Shown here piece after piece: positions 5,733 to 12,112 of a stretch of 64,000 nt of DNA; the first letter of the stretch is position 1, and every line of letters starts with the position of its first letter. The notes below the pieces were generated by a model. That model was not told where the DNA came from. It worked only from the letters and a program-made list of their open reading frames with translations, and did not search any database. This stretch comes from a virus, in IMG/VR virus record IMGVR_UViG_3300017917_001342, positions 124,001 to 188,000 of that record; one strand, written 5' to 3'. The position numbers and the translations under genes were made by a program.

Positions 5733-6062
5733 ATGAACCAGGCCATTCACACTGGATTTGATTTTCTTAGCAATTGGATTGCAAGAATAACAGGTAAACC
5801 GCAGAGTTTTTTAATTGCATGTGCAATAGTATTGTGTTGGGCAATAACAGGTCCGCTATTTCATTTTAGCGACACTTGGCAATTGGTCATCAACACAGGT
5901 ACTACTATCACAACATTCCTTATGGTATTTTTGCTGCAAAACACAGGCAACAGAACTATCGAAGAAATGCATGATAGACTGCGTATGTTGGAATCACAAA
6001 ACGCAGAAATTATTGCTGCGTTGAGAAAAATACCGGTTGACCACGCTGCTATAGAAGTGTAA
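5733..6062 (+). CDS. low-affinity iron permease-family small membrane protein
   Basis: 109 residues. Two membrane segments (about 22-42 and 50-70) flank a short loop; the segment INTGTTITTFLMVFLLQNTGNR is the signature of the low-affinity Fe/Cu permease family, and a coiled-coil tail follows. Ribosome site AAGGAGCACGGA is strong. In bacteria this family is linked to metal uptake only by homology. The membrane-plus-coil shape is also like that of the protein at 487. Confidence 0.75.
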   Translation: MNQAIHTGFDFLSNWIARITGKPQSFLIACAIVLCWAITGPLFHFSDTWQLVINTGTTITTFLMVFLLQNTGNRTIEEMHDRLRMLESQNAEIIAALRKIPVDHAAIEV

Positions 6063-6092
6063 GATACACACATAACAAAAGGGTACTACGCA

Positions 6093-6272
6093 ATGAAACG
6101 CAAAAACAAACCAGCGCCTAAAGAGCGCAATCCGTTTGTTCAGCATGCTATGTTCCGCAGCGGAGCAGGCGTGCATGACAAACCTCACAAAGTTAAACGT
6201 GCATCCGAAAAGGTTGCCATGAAGAAACGGGTCAGGGACGGATTCGACCCTGACTATCAAATTGCTGCATAA
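6093..6272 (+). CDS. 59-residue basic phage protein
   Basis: Starts MKRKNKPAPKERNPFVQHAM and continues FRSGAGVHDKPHK, a pattern I associate with short conserved proteins of marine phages. It is very basic and without hydrophobic core, so probably nucleic-acid- or virion-associated. It ends 3 nt before tRNA-Lys. Confidence 0.75.
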   Translation: MKRKNKPAPKERNPFVQHAMFRSGAGVHDKPHKVKRASEKVAMKKRVRDGFDPDYQIAA

Positions 6273-6275
6273 CAT

Positions 6276-6353
6276 GGACCAGTAGCTGAGTTGGTTTAGC
6301 GGGAGACTTTTAATCTCTGTCATACGTGAGTTCGATCCTCACCTGGTTCACCA
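6276..6353 (+). tRNA. tRNA-Lys(UUU)
   Basis: Acceptor GGACCAG/CTGGTTC, A73, encoded CCA. Anticodon arm GGAGA-CTTTTAA-TCTCT. Confidence 0.93.
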
Positions 6354-6454
6354 TTACTTTGACGATAACAGTATAGCAGATCTTGGGTGATTAAGTTCGC
6401 TTTAAAGTGGGATCAGGGATATGTTGCGAGCCCTGCTGTTATCTTCTAAGTAAT
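6353..6454 (+). ncRNA. 102-nt structured RNA with two-part closing helix
   Basis: ATTACTT (6353-6359) pairs with AAGTAAT (6448-6454) and GATAACAG (6364-6371) with CTGTTATC (6436-6443). An inner hairpin CAGGG/CCCTG closes a loop ATATGTTGCGAG. No CCA. It starts on the last base of tRNA-Lys, so release probably follows tRNA processing. Confidence 0.55.
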
Positions 6455-6455
6455 G

Positions 6456-6572
6456 ATTGTTTTGATGATATACTAAGTTGGGTTCCTAGCTTCGCTAGGC
6501 TACAGTGGGTGCCGGCTATCCTGTGAAAATCCGCCGGCACGTTGGATTTTCTTAGTATATCTTCAAAACAAT
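6456..6572 (+). ncRNA. 117-nt structured RNA with 20-bp closing helix
   Basis: ATTGTTTTG (6456-6464)/CAAAACAAT (6564-6572) and GATATACTAAG (6467-6477)/CTTAGTATATC (6551-6561) form the base. Inside are CCTAGC-TTC-GCTAGG and GTGCCGGC (6509-6516)/GCCGGCAC (6533-6540). It is the cleanest non-tRNA fold of the window. Confidence 0.65.
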
Positions 6573-6581
6573 TGTTTTTAT

Positions 6582-6664
6582 GATACACTTGTGGGCACCC
6601 AAGCGTCTTAGTGCGGTATCTGCGGATTGAAAGGGGAGACGGTTCAAATCCGTCGAAGTGTATC
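6582..6664 (+). ncRNA. tRNA-like RNA, extended acceptor, no CCA
   Basis: GATACACTT (6582-6590) pairs with AAGTGTATC (6656-6664). A perfect T-arm GACGG-TTCAAAT-CCGTC (6638-6654) sits next to it as in a tRNA. The D and anticodon regions are not canonical and no CCA is encoded. The start of the next CDS lies about 30 nt downstream. Confidence 0.55.
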
Positions 6665-6694
6665 TTAACAACAATTTGCAACAACAGGTGCAAC

Positions 6695-6997
6695 ATGGCA
6701 GAGTTTTGTTTTATTGGTAAAAAATGCGAAGACGCAGACAAAACTATGCTGTTTGCTGCAACTGATGACCTGCAACCAATTCTAGAAACAGACACATCTA
6801 TGGCACACTTGCTTGCACGTATTGGCAAGTTTAGCAGTGTTAAAGATGCTAAACGCAATGGCTGGGATAAACCAATCCCTAAAGGTTGGGCAGAGTTTAC
6901 TGTTGGTAAAGGTGTTAACAGAGTTGACATTTACATTTGGAACCCAACTACAACACTAGCGGAATTTGTCGAACAGGACGCTGCGACTGAGCAATAG
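6695..6997 (+). CDS. 100-residue conserved-looking hypothetical protein
   Basis: Start at 6695 (MAEFCFIGKKCEDAD). Alternating beta and helix segments: FCFIGKKC, then TMLFAATDDL, a helix ahead of KPIPKGWAEFTV, and RVDIYIWNPT. It ends in TAG; reading through would add 36 residues up to a TAA inside the next promoter region. Family not recognised. Confidence 0.7.
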   Translation: MAEFCFIGKKCEDADKTMLFAATDDLQPILETDTSMAHLLARIGKFSSVKDAKRNGWDKPIPKGWAEFTVGKGVNRVDIYIWNPTTTLAEFVEQDAATEQ

Positions 6998-7064
6998 GTA
7001 ATCCTAGTAGTAGGTACAACGCTCATGCAAATAGAAGCATTGTATTTGGGTGTTGATCTATTGC

Positions 7065-7093
7065 TTGACAAGTTTTTTAAACTGTGCTACAAC
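7065..7093 (+). promoter_or_regulatory. sigma70-type promoter
   Basis: TTGACA 7065-7070, a 17-nt spacer and TACAAC 7088-7093, 28 nt before the start of the SGNH hydrolase gene. Confidence 0.65.
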
Positions 7094-7120
7094 ACAATTC
7101 CAATTTAAGAGGACAGTGTG

Positions 7121-7522
7121 ATGCTAGAATGTTTGATCATGGGCGATAGTATTGCTGTTGGCATTGCTCAGCAACGCCCCGAATGTGTAGTTGAAGCCAA
7201 AATTGGTATCAACAGCATGGATTATGTTAATGGGTTGTACTTTTTCTATGCAGTACCAGATGCAAAGACTACCGTGATTAGTCTTGGTAGTAACGACTTT
7301 GACAATAGCGAAACTTATCCTGTGCTGTTGACACTGCGTGAAGAAATCAAGGGTAACGTGTTGTGGATTTTGCCTGCACGAAATGACGAGGCACGTAATG
7401 TTATGCTAACCATTGCTCGAGAGCGTGGTGACGCAGTTGCAGATACTCGTGCTTGGCCATTGTCACCAGACGGTGTTCATCCTACCGTAAAAGGATACAA
7501 AGGACTGGCACAGTCTTGGTAA
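7121..7522 (+). CDS. SGNH/GDSL-family hydrolase
   Basis: 133 residues, small for the family. Block I IMGDSIAVG carries the nucleophile Ser10, SLGSNDF carries Asn58 of the oxyanion hole, and DGVHPT carries Asp117 and His120, so the catalytic set is complete. Members hydrolyse esters of lipids, sugars or cell-wall acetyl groups; no signal peptide is present. AGAGG lies 8 nt before the ATG at 7121, which is preferred over GTG 7118. It could deacetylate surface glycans or act on the envelope. Confidence 0.8.
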   Translation: MLECLIMGDSIAVGIAQQRPECVVEAKIGINSMDYVNGLYFFYAVPDAKTTVISLGSNDFDNSETYPVLLTLREEIKGNVLWILPARNDEARNVMLTIARERGDAVADTRAWPLSPDGVHPTVKGYKGLAQSW

Positions 7523-7530
7523 AGAATAAT

Positions 7531-7612
7531 GCTCACGTATCCCCCTCCGCTACGAACGGAGAGTCAGGTAATTGGATGGAAGATGGGGGTTCGAGTCCCT
7601 CCGTGAGTACCA
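7531..7612 (+). tRNA. tRNA-Arg(ACG), D-arm missing
   Basis: Acceptor GCTCACG/CGTGAGT, A73, encoded CCA; anticodon arm CTCCG-CTACGAA-CGGAG is perfect and gives ACG; T-arm GGGGG-TTCGAGT-CCCTC. Only 7 nt join acceptor and anticodon stems, so there is no D-arm. Instead 23 nt with a GGTAATTGGAT segment, like a D-loop, follow the anticodon arm. The order of arms looks rearranged. Confidence 0.65.
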
Positions 7613-7630
7613 TATAAAGGAGAATGCACT

Positions 7631-7807
7631 ATGCATGGTTATCAATATCTATTGCCAGCATGTTTGATAGCATGGGCTGTTGCTGTTGTCACACTGTTTC
7701 AATGGCCGCCCTGTGCTAAAATGTATTGGGCAACAGATCAACGATTGAATTGTGTATTGACATCCTGGCACGGTCCTGTACTAAACAATGGTACGTGGAC
7801 CTGGTAA
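7631..7807 (+). CDS. 58-residue single-pass membrane protein
   Basis: AAAGGAGA ribosome site 7 nt upstream. One membrane helix at residues 6-24 (LLPACLIAWAVAVVTLFQW), then a short Cys- and Trp-containing outer part. Could be a lysis accessory or inner membrane protein; family not recognised. Confidence 0.65.
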   Translation: MHGYQYLLPACLIAWAVAVVTLFQWPPCAKMYWATDQRLNCVLTSWHGPVLNNGTWTW

Positions 7808-7812
7808 ATTTT

Positions 7813-7902
7813 GGACGGTTGTTAGAGTGGTTGATTATACGCCCCTGGAAAGGGCGTCTGGATGAAAGTCCAGCGGGGGTTCGAATCCCTCACCGTCCGC
7901 CA
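7813..7902 (+). tRNA. tRNA-Ser(GGA)
   Basis: Acceptor GGACGGT/ACCGTCC, G73, encoded CCA. Anticodon arm CGCCC-CTGGAAA-GGGCG. Long variable arm TGGA-TGAA-AGTCCA. Confidence 0.92.
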
Positions 7903-7924
7903 TTGATTAGTGAAAGGGCATATT

Positions 7925-8116
7925 ATGAAAATCATTGGATTTAAGAAAGGTGCTAACTCAATTAATGCTATAAAATCAGTAAGAAACCATACAGGTATGA
8001 GTCTTGCAGAAAGCAAACGTCTTATTGAAAGTGTACTCGAAGGTAAAATGGTAACACTTGATGAAGACATTGTGCTACGTGAAGAATTAACAGATCAGCT
8101 TTTTATTGTACATTGA
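7925..8116 (+). CDS. ribosomal L7/L12 C-terminal-domain-like small protein
   Basis: 63 residues. The segment AIKSVRNHTGMSLAESKRLI matches the L7/L12 C-terminal motif in which conserved Lys and helix residues contact translation factors (family knowledge). There is no N-terminal dimer domain. The ATG at 7925 follows GAAAGGG. If it folds like L12 CTD it could bind EF-Tu, EF-G or IF2, which would suit the 23S GTPase-centre mimic at 10.06 kb. Resemblance was judged by eye. Confidence 0.6.
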   Translation: MKIIGFKKGANSINAIKSVRNHTGMSLAESKRLIESVLEGKMVTLDEDIVLREELTDQLFIVH

Positions 8117-8156
8117 TTTTGTTCTTTGAAACGGTTAGCGAAAACAGATAAAACAA

Positions 8157-8264
8157 TTCTGTTTTCATCTATACACAAGGCGTAGGCCGCGCCGATGTTA
8201 TGGAAACAGGTTGGCATCAGCCGACTAGGTGGTTCGATTCCACAGTGTATAGTTGAAAACGGAA
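8157..8264 (+). ncRNA. tRNA-like cloverleaf with 16-bp acceptor/leader-trailer helix, no CCA
   Basis: GTTTTCA (8161-8167)/TGAAAAC (8254-8260) stacks on CTATACAC (8169-8176)/GTGTATAG (8245-8252). Inside are GGCG-TAGGCCG-CGCC in D-arm position, GTTGGC-ATCA-GCCGAC in place of the anticodon arm and a T-arm GTGG-TTCGATT-CCAC. It is shaped like a tRNA but has a 4-nt loop where the anticodon should be, so it cannot decode. Confidence 0.65.
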
Positions 8265-8267
8265 TAT

Positions 8268-8342
8268 TGGGGATTAGCCAAGTGGTAAGGCACCGGACTT
8301 TGATTCCGGCATACGGAGGTTCGACCCCTCCATCCCCAGCCA
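8268..8342 (+). tRNA. tRNA-Gln(UUG), copy 2
   Basis: Acceptor TGGGGAT/ATCCCCA, G73, encoded CCA. Anticodon arm CCGGA-CTTTGAT-TCCGG. Confidence 0.92.
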
Positions 8343-8348
8343 AATACT

Positions 8349-8423
8349 GCGCCGGTAGCTCAGAGGCAGAGCAGGGAGCTCTTAACTCCAAGGTCGGGAT
8401 TTCGAAATTCCCCCGGCACACCA
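8349..8423 (+). tRNA. tRNA-Lys(CUU)
   Basis: Anticodon loop CTCTTAA gives CUU. Acceptor GCGCCGG/CCGGCAC has one C-A mismatch at pair 2; A73 and CCA are encoded. The T-stem has a T-T mismatch next to the loop. Confidence 0.82.
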
Positions 8424-8428
8424 ATCTA

Positions 8429-8539
8429 GGGCTGTTACGTCAAACGGACAACACTGGGGCCTGTGTAATACCAAGACAGTAATGTCCTCTGGAGTCAGAT
8501 AACCTTGGGATATCGGTTCGATCCCGATACAGTCCACCA
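8429..8539 (+). tRNA. tRNA-like RNA with a 3-way-junction insertion
   Basis: Acceptor GGGCTGT/ACAGTCC, A73, CCA and T-arm ATCGG-TTCGATC-CCGAT are intact. The centre is about 35 nt too long: CCAAG/CTTGG encloses hairpins GACA-GTAA-TGTC and TCTG-GAGT-CAGA. An ACAC/GTGT stem-loop containing TGGGG could present GGG (Pro). Whether the insertion is removed is unknown. Confidence 0.5.
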
Positions 8540-8544
8540 TTGAT

Positions 8545-8665
8545 AAGCTGTATCTCTAGGGTTAGAGAGAACAGGGCAGAGTGGGTGAAGCGGGGTTCGA
8601 GTCCCCAAACGATGAGGTTCGACTCCAAATCGTGCAGGTGCAATAGACCGCTGTTTTGATCACTA
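8545..8665 (+). ncRNA. structured RNA with two T-arm-like hairpins
   Basis: CTCTA-GGGT-TAGAG, a GGGG-TTCGAGT-CCCC arm and a second hairpin ACGAT/ATCGT around GAGGTTCGACTC occur in series, with AACAG/CTGTT near the ends. There is no acceptor or CCA. Confidence 0.4.
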
Positions 8666-8670
8666 AATAT

Positions 8671-8687
8671 TCCTGTTAACAACAGGA
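8671..8687 (+). promoter_or_regulatory. hairpin overlapping a ribosome site
   Basis: TCCTGTT pairs with AACAGGA, burying the AGGAG of the holin-like gene at 8697. It may delay translation. Confidence 0.4.
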
Positions 8688-8696
8688 GTGTTTAAC

Positions 8697-8894
8697 ATGG
8701 AGTTTCTAAAAGGTTATAAAACTGTAATTTTTAACGTATTAGTATTAATTGCAGGGCTAGCACAAATAACAGATCTTGTTCAATTAGTTGCACCAGAATA
8801 TCTGCCAGCAGTAACGTTAGCAGTTGCAGTTGCAAATCTAATACTGCGTTGGGCAACTGATACTGGAATTTTTAAAACTACACCAACTGTGTGA
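8697..8894 (+). CDS. holin-like small membrane protein
   Basis: 65 residues with two hydrophobic segments (about 9-25 and 38-54) and short charged ends; starts MEFLKGYKTVIFN. Size and topology fit marine phage class II holins, which make the membrane lesion that lets endolysin out. The ATG at 8697 is chosen over GTG 8688 because of ACAGGAG spacing. The probable endolysin is 6 kb upstream, so the link is inference. Confidence 0.65.
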   Translation: MEFLKGYKTVIFNVLVLIAGLAQITDLVQLVAPEYLPAVTLAVAVANLILRWATDTGIFKTTPTV

Positions 8895-9005
8895 TTTAGA
8901 AGGTAAGAACAAAAGGGTAGCGGGCCGTGTGCCTACAGAGATGATGCTCTGCCGAGTAGGGACTACTGAAAGCTGTTTTAAGGTGTCAGCGACAAACCTT
9001 ATTTT
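8895..9005 (+). ncRNA. untranslated spacer with terminator-like end
   Basis: A GC-rich stretch with short hairpins ends in AAGGT/ACCTT followed by ATTTTTTT (8990-9008), a probable terminator before the next promoter. No ORF seen. Confidence 0.4.
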
Positions 9006-9020
9006 TTTACAAAATCATCA

Positions 9021-9047
9021 TTGACAAGTTAGATCAACTAGTATAGT
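9021..9047 (+). promoter_or_regulatory. sigma70-type promoter
   Basis: TTGACA 9021-9026 and TATAGT 9042-9047 with a 15-nt spacer, 36 nt ahead of the CDS at 9083. Confidence 0.55.
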
Positions 9048-9082
9048 TACAGTGTTGTAGAAACACACTAGGAGATACTACA

Positions 9083-9430
9083 ATGCCTTGCAGAGTTGAC
9101 GAAGACTGGGACACTACGCCGCGCCGCGTTGAACGTCACGGGATGGAACTTGCAGACTTTGAAGCTGCACTGTGCGGCGTTTTTACTGCCATTGAGCGGT
9201 GGGGTAATGATACTACCATTGAAGGTCGACTTAAACAGATGCTCGACAAAGTTGATTGGGATGAAGCTGGCGTCCGGCGCAAGACTGTTGAGACCTGGTG
9301 GAAAAAGCATAAAAAAGAAGACGAAGAACGCCGCGTTCGCGAAGCTGCTGCTCGTCGCAAAGAAGAACTCAAAGCTGCTGCAATCAGCAAGCTTTCTATG
9401 GAAGAACGTGCGGCGCTTGGTCTGCTGTAA
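9083..9430 (+). CDS. 115-residue charged helical protein
   Basis: AGGAGATACTACA ribosome site. A compact N-terminal part (residues 1-70, with VDWDEAGVRRKTVETWW) is followed by a highly charged helix KKHKKEDEERRVREAAARRK, likely a coiled coil. Third-position G/C is higher than in the surrounding RNA-rich part, so this frame is clearly the coding one. Function unknown. Confidence 0.75.
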   Translation: MPCRVDEDWDTTPRRVERHGMELADFEAALCGVFTAIERWGNDTTIEGRLKQMLDKVDWDEAGVRRKTVETWWKKHKKEDEERRVREAAARRKEELKAAAISKLSMEERAALGLL

Positions 9431-9457
9431 TAAAAACAATATAAGAAAGGTAGACGC

Positions 9458-9973
9458 ATGAAATACTTGGCATTTTTAGACATAGATGGCGTGTTTACGT
9501 CCAACCGTGTGCAATATGCGTCTGCCAATCCCAACGATATGTGGAATAAGTTTGATCCTATTGCAGTAGACTTTATGAACAAGCTTCACGATCGCGTAGA
9601 CGATTTGCATTTTGTTCTGATCTCTACATGGAAAGAATATCTGCGCGAAGCCGATGAGCAAACGTCACATTGGATAATTGCTGCATTTCGTAACGCAGGC
9701 TTCCGCGGCGAGTTTGCTTCGCCGTGGAAAACTAACCCAGAAAACTTCCCACGTTTTTATGAGCGTGGTATGACTCGTGCAAATGAAATCAAAGAATATC
9801 TTGAAGTCTATGCACCTAGTAACAAAGACTACATTATCTTTGATGATAATGATTACGGGTTTGAAAAGGTACTCGGTAAAAAACGTTGGGTGCATACAGA
9901 CCATGAAAACGGCATCCTTTGGAAACATCAACAACATGCAATGAGCATTGTTGGCCAGTGGGATCCAAAATAA
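9458..9973 (+). CDS. HAD-fold hydrolase of the RNA-repair (SAK-HAD) type
   Basis: 171 residues. FLDIDGVF (Asp8, Asp10) is HAD motif I; VLISTWK holds motif II Thr/Ser; IIFDDNDYGF holds the motif IV acidic residues. This arrangement fits the HAD domain known from Swiss-Army-Knife RNA repair proteins and phage polynucleotide phosphatases, though the wider HAD family is possible. It lies directly before tRNA-Thr and may remove terminal phosphates from broken RNA. Confidence 0.72.
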   Translation: MKYLAFLDIDGVFTSNRVQYASANPNDMWNKFDPIAVDFMNKLHDRVDDLHFVLISTWKEYLREADEQTSHWIIAAFRNAGFRGEFASPWKTNPENFPRFYERGMTRANEIKEYLEVYAPSNKDYIIFDDNDYGFEKVLGKKRWVHTDHENGILWKHQQHAMSIVGQWDPK

Positions 9974-9976
9974 TCT

Positions 9977-10050
9977 GCTCTAATGGTGTAGTGATAACGC
10001 AGGTCCTTGGTACGGACCAATCTCAGGTTTGATTCCTGGTTAGAGCACCA
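9977..10050 (+). tRNA. tRNA-Thr(GGU)
   Basis: Acceptor GCTCTAA/TTAGAGC, A73, encoded CCA. Anticodon arm GGTCC-TTGGTAC-GGACC. Confidence 0.92.
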
Positions 10051-10054
10051 AAAT

Positions 10055-10270
10055 AAAGTATCAGAAGGTTGGCTTAGAAGCAGCACATCCTTTAAAGAGT
10101 GGAACGAAGTACCACAGGAGCGAAAGATGCTATGTCGTACTGCATTGCAAGTGGCATAGTAAGATAGCTAAGTGGGAAAATACGGATAGCAACAGAGTCC
10201 CCAGAGAATACAATGGTATTACAACTGTAAGGCAACTGTTTTCCTTTGGCGTAACAGCACACTGATACTT
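10055..10270 (+). ncRNA. mimic of the 23S rRNA GTPase-associated centre
   Basis: After a closing helix AAGTATCAG/CTGATACTT the RNA reads GGTTGGCTTAGAAGCAGC (10067-10084), then CATCC-TTTAAAGAG, and near its end GCGTAACAGCACACTG (10249-10264). In bacterial 23S rRNA these blocks form helices 42-44 in the same order, the site of L11, L10-L12 stalk action and thiostrepton. In the phage the helix-44 loop is opened and filled with about 146 nt, which itself contains AGCTAAGTGGGAAA, similar to 23S sequence just upstream of helix 42. No ORF. It probably binds ribosomal protein L11 or stalk-dependent factors as a decoy or regulator. Confidence 0.8.
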
Positions 10271-10510
10271 AGAATTCGAACGTCGTAAAGGGCATTGATG
10301 TGAAGCTGTAAACTCAGTTTAACAAGCGAAGAACCTATGGACGGTGGCATTGGTCTATGACTTGGCCATGAATGAGATCTTGAAAAATTAGATACTGGGA
10401 ACCTTTTAAGCTAACCGGGAGCCGCTATCATTCACGTTCGATTATAAGAATGCTCCTTGCTGTGTTCTGCACATTTCACGGCGAGGGAAGGGGGACAGTG
10501 CAGGTCCCCC
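10271..10510 (+). ncRNA. untranslated region ending in a strong hairpin
   Basis: 240 nt without a credible ORF. Several short pairings are possible and it ends with GGGGGAC (10489)/GTCCCCC, a strong GC hairpin without a T-run that separates this unit from the next promoter. It may be the trailer of the rRNA-mimic transcript or a second RNA. Confidence 0.4.
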
Positions 10511-10517
10511 GAGAGAT

Positions 10518-10546
10518 TTGACAAACCGTACTGTTTACAGTAATCT
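10518..10546 (+). promoter_or_regulatory. sigma70-type promoter
   Basis: TTGACA 10518-10523, a 17-nt spacer, TAATCT 10541-10546, 21 nt before the macrodomain start. Confidence 0.7.
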
Positions 10547-10566
10547 ATAAAAAAGATAGGCACAAT

Positions 10567-11016
10567 ATGAAGATCGAATATCGCAAAGGCAACCTGTTTG
10601 ATACCGACATACTGCACATTGTACACGGTTGCAATGCACAGGGTGTAATGGGATCCGGTGTTGCTAAAATTGTCAAAGAACAGTACTTCGATGCATTTAA
10701 GTTCTATGCAGAACAGTATGATGAATCAGGTCTTAAACTAGGCGATGTTCAGTTTGTACCATCTAACGGTAAAGTAATTGTCAACGCTATTACTCAAGAA
10801 AATTTCGGTCGCGATGGTAAACGCTATGTCGACTATAATGCGATTACCGCTGCAATGACTACAATCAATCGCGTATTAAAACTCGGTGGATACACAGAAG
10901 TTGCTATGCCACAAATTGGTGCCGGTTTAGGCGGCGGCGATTGGGATAATGTTATTTCAGGATTAATTGAATACGCAATGACTGATGTTAAACCTGTGGT
11001 TTATGTTTTAGAATAA
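10567..11016 (+). CDS. macrodomain protein, ADP-ribose phosphatase-like
   Basis: 149 residues, the full size of one macrodomain. HGCNAQGVMGSGVA (20-33) is the ADP-ribose-binding loop and IGAGLGGGDW (about 117-126) the phosphate loop, closest in pattern to Poa1p-like enzymes that dephosphorylate ADP-ribose-1''-phosphate, a by-product of tRNA end repair. It could instead remove ADP-ribose from proteins or nucleic acids, countering host ADP-ribosylation defence. It has its own promoter. Confidence 0.85.
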   Translation: MKIEYRKGNLFDTDILHIVHGCNAQGVMGSGVAKIVKEQYFDAFKFYAEQYDESGLKLGDVQFVPSNGKVIVNAITQENFGRDGKRYVDYNAITAAMTTINRVLKLGGYTEVAMPQIGAGLGGGDWDNVISGLIEYAMTDVKPVVYVLE

Positions 11017-11072
11017 ACTATACAAACAATCATATAGATCATAAAATGTGTTAGACTTATGGAGTTTAACAC

Positions 11073-12017
11073 ATGGCTAGTTTACTAGACCCTGCAATAT
11101 TGTTTTTTATATTTGGTATTTTTGCGGGTTTGATTAAATCAAATCTAGCCATACCAGAACAGATTTCTAAATTTCTATCACTGTATTTGCTAATGGCATT
11201 AGGCCTTAAAGGTGGTTTTGCATTAGCTGCAAATGGCTTTACAGGCGAAATTGCATCGGTAATAGCAATAGGTTTACTATTAGCATTTGCTGTACCTATA
11301 TTAGGATATGCTGTGCTACGAACCAAATTAAATGGTTTTGACGCCGCAGCAGTTGCAGCAACTTACGGTTCAGTAAGTGCCGTCACATTTGTTACTGCAA
11401 CTCAATACTTGTCTATGGTTAACGTAGAATATGGCAGTTACATGGCAGCAGTAATGGCACTGATGGAATCACCTGCTATCATCATGGCTGTGGCATTAGC
11501 AGCGTATATCAGAGCAAGTAAGAGCGTTAGCATTAAACATGTATTGCACGAAAGCTTTACAGATGGTGCTCACATATTGCTGTTAGCAGCATTGGCTATT
11601 GGTTTTGTAACAGGTGCTAGTGGCGAAACAGTAATGAAACCATTTGTTGGTGACCTATTCAAAGGGCTGTTGGCATTCTTCCTGTTAGACATGGGACTAC
11701 AAGTTGCCAAGCGCATACCAGAACTTAGAGATAAAAGCATTGCATTGATAGTATATGCTGTTGCGTCTCCTATAGTTCATAGTATACTTGCATTAACACT
11801 GGCAGTGCTGTTTGGTGTATCTGTAGGCAACGCAATACTGTTAATGGTACTTGCTGCTAGTGCAAGTTACATTGCAGTACCAGCCGTATTAAAATTTGCC
11901 ATACCAGAAGCTAACCCTAGTGTTTACTTTGGATTGAGTTTAGGTATTACGTTCCCCTTTAACGTGCTAATAGGTATACCGTTGTATCATTGGCTAGCAT
12001 CATTAGTGATTGGATAA
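11073..12017 (+). CDS. SbtA-family transporter (DUF897), bicarbonate transporter superfamily
   Basis: 314 residues with about ten membrane helices, matching the size and two inverted five-helix repeats of SbtA-like proteins (ILFFIFGIFAGLIKSNL start; second repeat from about residue 165). Cyanobacterial SbtA is a Na+/HCO3- symporter; many bacterial relatives have unproven substrates. TATGGAG lies 8 nt upstream. It sits 95 nt before the alternative oxidase, suggesting a metabolic pair. I do not recall SbtA-like genes being common in phages. Confidence 0.85.
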   Translation: MASLLDPAILFFIFGIFAGLIKSNLAIPEQISKFLSLYLLMALGLKGGFALAANGFTGEIASVIAIGLLLAFAVPILGYAVLRTKLNGFDAAAVAATYGSVSAVTFVTATQYLSMVNVEYGSYMAAVMALMESPAIIMAVALAAYIRASKSVSIKHVLHESFTDGAHILLLAALAIGFVTGASGETVMKPFVGDLFKGLLAFFLLDMGLQVAKRIPELRDKSIALIVYAVASPIVHSILALTLAVLFGVSVGNAILLMVLAASASYIAVPAVLKFAIPEANPSVYFGLSLGITFPFNVLIGIPLYHWLASLVIG

Positions 12018-12112
12018 CAAATGAAATACATTCTAAAATTCTTCGCTACATCGACATCGGGTGATAAGAGTTCACACAGACTCTATACTACTAGGTATGA
12101 GGATCTCTGCCA

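Noticed and set aside
8429-8539. Hammerhead ribozyme in the three-way junction
   Set aside because: The CUGANGA and GAAA core bases are missing.
10271-10345. Short similarities to 16S and 23S rRNA (TTCGAACGTCGT, GCGAAGAACCT) after the GTPase-centre mimic
   Set aside because: Matches of about 11 nt to rRNA are expected by chance in this much non-coding DNA and their order does not follow any rRNA helix.
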